Shown here piece by piece: positions 60,489 through 64,000 of a stretch of 64,000 bases of DNA. Each line of letters begins with the position of its first letter. Position 1 is the stretch's first letter. The notes beneath the pieces were generated by a model, which made no database searches, was not told where the DNA came from, and was given only the letters and a program-made list of their open reading frames with translations. Origin of the DNA: JADJNW01 sp964549655 (GTDB lineage: Bacteria > Bacteroidota > Bacteroidia > Chitinophagales > Saprospiraceae); assembly GCA_964549655.1 (NCBI GenBank), contig CAZJXN010000002.1, positions 46,610 through 110,609 of the forward strand. Direction: 5' to 3'. Position numbers and translations under genes: made by a program.

Positions 60489-60612
60489 ATGCACAGTCAA
60501 AATATTTATACTCTGTTTTAAAATTTGAAAATTCCTGGATGAAAAATACTTTAACACACGAAAGTTTTAACGGAATACCGACGCAAACGATTTAAAATAA
60601 GCCCACAAATTT

Positions 60613-62868
60613 ATGGCTAAGTTTCCTTTTTACCGACAGTTTGATACAATGGACTGCGGACCTACCTGCCTGCGCATGATTGCTCATCATTACGGCAAAA
60701 TATATTCGCAAGATTTTTTAAGAGATAAAACAAGTATTAGTCGCAATGGCGTGTCTATCGCAGGTATTGCAGAGGCAGCGGAAGTGATTGGTTTGCAGTC
60801 ACTGTCTATTGCTGCCACTTTTGATGTGTTGGCAACGGAAATGCCCCTACCTTGTATCGCTCACTGGAAACAGCGACATTTTGTTATAGTAACGGAAGTT
60901 AAGTTAAAGAAATCGTTTTGGTCTAAATTTATCAGAAACAAAACAGAAGAATGGGACGTACACATAGCTGACCCAGCACATGGGCTGCTTACTTATTCAA
61001 AAGATGAATTTCTGCGCGGTTGGGTAAATAAGAAGAAGTATGATGCTAAAAAAGATGAAGGAATTCTGCTGGCATTAGAGCCTACCCCCGAATTCTTCCA
61101 ATTAGAAGTTTCTGATGAGCTGAAAACTTCAAAAAGAAAATTGAGTTACTTATTAGCTTATTTTTCACCTTACAAAAAAATTATCACGCAATTATTGATA
61201 GGTCTGGTAGTCAGCAGTTTAATACAATTGGCTTTTCCTTTTTTGATGCAATCTACCATTGATTATGGTGTAAACTTTCAGAACATTAGTTTTATTTACT
61301 TGATTTTAATAGCACAATTAACATTGTTTTTATCTGATATAACAGTACAAATAATAAGAGGATGGCTTTTGCTGCATATTACGAGTCGTATTCGGATTAG
61401 ACTATTGACCCATTTTTTGGCTAAGTTAATGAATTTGTCCATTGGTTTTTTTGATACAAAGAATGAAGGCGATATTATGCAGCATATTCAGGATAATTCG
61501 CGTATTGAAGATTTCTTATCTAATGCTACTTTAAACACCTTATTTTCATTTTTCAATCTTATCATTTTTGGCGGTATTCTTGCTTATTTTAATACAACTG
61601 TATTTTTGATTTTCTTGGTAGCGGCTTGTATTCAGGTGGTTTGGACCCTTATTTTTCTTAAAAAACGAGCTGAAATTGATTACAAACGGTTTGACCAAGC
61701 AGCAGGTAATCAAAGCAGTACGATACAACTCATAAGAGGTATGCAAGAAATACGATTGAACGGTTCTGAAAAAAGGCGGCGTTGGGAATGGGAATCTATT
61801 CAAATTAGACTTTTTAAGATTTCGATAAAAGGGTTAGCGTTGGCACAAACTCAAAATACAGGCGGTGCTTTTTTGAATGAATTAAAAAATATTCTCATTA
61901 CCTTTTTTACTGCCAAATCAGTTATTGAAGGACAAATGTCACTTGGTACGATGTTGTCTATCCAATACATCATAGGGCAGTTGAATCTGCCTATATCTAA
62001 TTTTATTTCATTTGTACAAATTACTCAAGATGCTAAAATTAGTCTTGATAGGTTGAATGAAATTTATGATAAAGAAGACGAAGAACCTTTACACGAATCG
62101 CTCATAAAAGAATTGCCTAATGATAAAAGTATTTATATTCGCAACCTTAGTTTTCGATATGGCAGCAGAGAATCTGCTTTAGTTCTAGATAATGTGTCTT
62201 TAGATATTCCTGCAGGTAAAACAACTGCCATTGTAGGGGCGAGTGGCAGTGGCAAAACAACTTTAATAAAATTGTTGCTAAAATTTCACAATCCGACCGA
62301 AGGAGGTATTTATGTGGGTAAAACGCCTTTAAGGAGCATTAGTGCACGCTTTTGGCGTTCAGAATGTGGCTGTGTAATGCAAGAAGGATACATATTTGCG
62401 GATTCAATCGTCCGAAATATAACAGAATCAGATTCAGAAGGGGCAGTTGATAAAAATAAATTGATTTATGCCAGTAATGTAGCACACCTAACAGAGTGGA
62501 TAGAATCTATTCCAACAGGTTATAATACACGCATCGGTTCAAGTGGTATGGGTATAAGCGGTGGGCAAAAGCAAAGGGTTTTTATAGCTCGTGCTGTTTA
62601 CAAAAATCCCGAATACTTATTCTTAGATGAAGCTACAAGTGCCTTAGATGCTAATAATGAAAAAGGGATTATGGAAAAATTAGAGCCTTTTTTTAAAAGT
62701 AAAACAGTTGTTATAGTAGCGCACAGATTGAGCACGGTTAAAAATGCGGATCATATTATAGTGCTTGATAAAGGATGCATCGTAGAACAAGGTACGCATT
62801 ATGAATTAGTAAATAAACACAATGTTTACTACGAACTTGTGAAAAATCAATTAGAATTAGGTAATTAA
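60613..62868 (+). CDS. C39-peptidase ABC exporter (peptide maturation and export)
   Basis: A 751-aa membrane protein that cleaves GG leaders and exports the core. N-terminal C39 domain: Cys15 in TMDCGPTC, His89 in HFVIVTEV, Asp120 in IADPAHG. Six-helix ABC membrane domain about 165-450. Nucleotide-binding domain: Walker A GASGSGKTT (about 541), signature GISGGQKQRVFIARA, Walker B YLFLDEATSALD, H-loop VAHRLST. It matches the precursor at 56715 and is followed by its HlyD partner, a type I secretion layout; TolC would be elsewhere. Confidence 0.95.
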   Translation: MAKFPFYRQFDTMDCGPTCLRMIAHHYGKIYSQDFLRDKTSISRNGVSIAGIAEAAEVIGLQSLSIAATFDVLATEMPLPCIAHWKQRHFVIVTEVKLKKSFWSKFIRNKTEEWDVHIADPAHGLLTYSKDEFLRGWVNKKKYDAKKDEGILLALEPTPEFFQLEVSDELKTSKRKLSYLLAYFSPYKKIITQLLIGLVVSSLIQLAFPFLMQSTIDYGVNFQNISFIYLILIAQLTLFLSDITVQIIRGWLLLHITSRIRIRLLTHFLAKLMNLSIGFFDTKNEGDIMQHIQDNSRIEDFLSNATLNTLFSFFNLIIFGGILAYFNTTVFLIFLVAACIQVVWTLIFLKKRAEIDYKRFDQAAGNQSSTIQLIRGMQEIRLNGSEKRRRWEWESIQIRLFKISIKGLALAQTQNTGGAFLNELKNILITFFTAKSVIEGQMSLGTMLSIQYIIGQLNLPISNFISFVQITQDAKISLDRLNEIYDKEDEEPLHESLIKELPNDKSIYIRNLSFRYGSRESALVLDNVSLDIPAGKTTAIVGASGSGKTTLIKLLLKFHNPTEGGIYVGKTPLRSISARFWRSECGCVMQEGYIFADSIVRNITESDSEGAVDKNKLIYASNVAHLTEWIESIPTGYNTRIGSSGMGISGGQKQRVFIARAVYKNPEYLFLDEATSALDANNEKGIMEKLEPFFKSKTVVIVAHRLSTVKNADHIIVLDKGCIVEQGTHYELVNKHNVYYELVKNQLELGN

Positions 62869-62882
62869 AACGTAATATTATT

Positions 62883-64000
62883 ATGGATAATTCCCCAATT
62901 ATTGAAAATAATGAGCATCATTCTATCAACAATGGACCCCTACTTGAAGATATAGAACTATATGGCGAGCAAGTACGAGAAGTACTCAATCGTCCTCCTC
63001 ATTGGCTTACATTAACAGGGTCAAGTTTAGTTTTTGGTTTTGTAATCTTGCTAACTTTATTATCTTATATTGTCAAATATCCAGATGTATTAAATGGACG
63101 TATAACAATTACTTCTGAAGTACCAGCCATTGGATTGGTTTCTAAAACAAATGGAAGAATTCAGAAACTATTTGTAAGCGACAATGACCAAGTTGTAAGA
63201 GGTCAAAAATTGGCCTTAATAGAAAATACTGCCAATAGTGCCGAAATAGAAGCACTATGGGAATTTTTAAAAATAATGGACCCACAATTTGAAAATAACG
63301 ATCCATTTTCTTTTCCTAGCTACCTTAATTTGGGAGATATACAAAATGTCTATTCCACCTTTGTGAGGGGGTATGAAGCATTAAAATTTTTCAAAAATAC
63401 GGATGTAAAAGAAAAACAACTGCTTTCTTATAATAAACAATTACTTGATTTTCAACAACTTTTGAAGCAATATGCGATACAGAAAGAGAATCTTAATAAT
63501 GAACTCCATTTACTTAGCCGAGATGTTGAAAGAAATACAATTTTATTTAAAGAAGGTGTCATATCCTCAAAAGAATTAGAAGATAAGCAGAGAGAATTAT
63601 TGCGCCTCAAGCGGCAGTTAGATGATATAGGTATTGCGGAAGCGAATACTCAAATTTTGATAAGCAACGTTGAAAGAAACATTAGTGAACTACAAGCACG
63701 AGAGAATCAAACAAGTGATGACTTAAAAATTTATGCTTTTGAGTCTTATCAAAATTTAATGAATAGGATTTCGGAATGGGAACAAACTAATATTTTGAAA
63801 GCCCCCATTGATGGAAGAATATCTTATTTCAGTTTTTGGAGTGAAAATCAATATGTAAAACAAGGGGATGATATTTTTACTATTATTCCTAATAATCAAA
63901 GTAAAACAATTGGAAAGGTTCTACTACCTATACAAAATACAGGTAAACTCAAGGTAGGACAAAGGGCTATTATCAAACTAGACAACTATCCTTACACTGA
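62883..64000 (+). CDS. HlyD-family adaptor of the peptide exporter (runs off right edge)
   Basis: About 372 codons visible from MDNSPIIENNEHHSIN. A membrane helix (WLTLTGSSLVFGFVILLTLL, about 50-70) is followed by a lipoyl half (GRITITSEVPAIGLVSKTNG), a long coiled coil (about 180-280), the second lipoyl half (ILKAPIDGRISYFSFWSENQ) and the start of the beta-barrel (GKVLLPIQNTGKLKVGQRAI). It bridges exporter and outer-membrane channel. It starts 14 nt after the ABC gene. Confidence 0.9.
   Translation, partial: MDNSPIIENNEHHSINNGPLLEDIELYGEQVREVLNRPPHWLTLTGSSLVFGFVILLTLLSYIVKYPDVLNGRITITSEVPAIGLVSKTNGRIQKLFVSDNDQVVRGQKLALIENTANSAEIEALWEFLKIMDPQFENNDPFSFPSYLNLGDIQNVYSTFVRGYEALKFFKNTDVKEKQLLSYNKQLLDFQQLLKQYAIQKENLNNELHLLSRDVERNTILFKEGVISSKELEDKQRELLRLKRQLDDIGIAEANTQILISNVERNISELQARENQTSDDLKIYAFESYQNLMNRISEWEQTNILKAPIDGRISYFSFWSENQYVKQGDDIFTIIPNNQSKTIGKVLLPIQNTGKLKVGQRAIIKLDNYPYT

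Noticed and set aside
60539..60595. 18-codon frame before the exporter
   Set aside because: Too short and without leader or core features.

Overview
The window comes from a Bacteroidota chromosome at about 43% GC. The evidence is several secreted proteins with type IX secretion (T9SS) C-terminal sorting domains, many SPII lipoproteins, and promoters of the Bacteroidota form TTG-N~20-TAnnTTTG (for example upstream of rpoN). A Saprospiria/Chitinophagia-like lineage is my guess, but the sequence does not settle it. I see no rRNA, tRNA or CRISPR array.

1-19 kb is mostly housekeeping: the start of rpoN, an M24 aminopeptidase, a XisH/XisI pair, a PLD-TPR protein, rlmN, a TetR regulator paired with an NmrA-like oxidoreductase through a shared operator, a kelch lipoprotein, an APC permease, uvrA, a GH3-like enzyme and a DEAD-box helicase.

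19-36 kb is an accessory island read entirely from the minus strand. It encodes lipoproteins, small cysteine-rich secreted proteins, a T9SS lipase-like protein, an M43 metalloprotease and T9SS type A and B surface proteins. Each of its six transcription units starts with the same compact cassette. In reading order this is a 64-66 aa helix-turn-helix (HTH) protein gene, then three tandem 10-bp repeats abutting its stop codon, then a TAATTTTG -7 box 18-20 bp further on, then a stable ~19-bp stem-loop at the predicted mRNA 5' end, then the effector gene. Two cassettes have lost the HTH half but kept repeats, -7 box and hairpin. The repeat sequence differs between HTH subtypes. I read this as a multicopy local regulatory system, and I know of no description of it.

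36-56 kb holds a small cluster of unknowns, ugd, a degenerate 21-bp (7-codon) repeat tract, a 1851-aa CheB-CheR-PAS-kinase-receiver hybrid, a Uma2-family protein, and a sugar ABC importer operon (binding protein, two permeases, no ATPase) followed by GH130 and a six-hairpin-type hydrolase. A toxin-antitoxin pair sits inside the importer operon. A large BNR/VPS10-type protein follows.

56-64 kb is a putative exported-peptide locus. A third HTH subtype with six 10-bp repeats lies upstream of a -7 box and a 66-aa precursor with a double-glycine leader. Then come a terminator, a lipoprotein aspartyl protease with PDZ, an HxxxH protein (possible peptide-modifying enzyme), a TPR lipoprotein, a C39-peptidase ABC exporter and a HlyD-type adaptor that runs off the window. 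The presence of the same HTH-repeat arrangement here ties this locus to the island at 19-36 kb.
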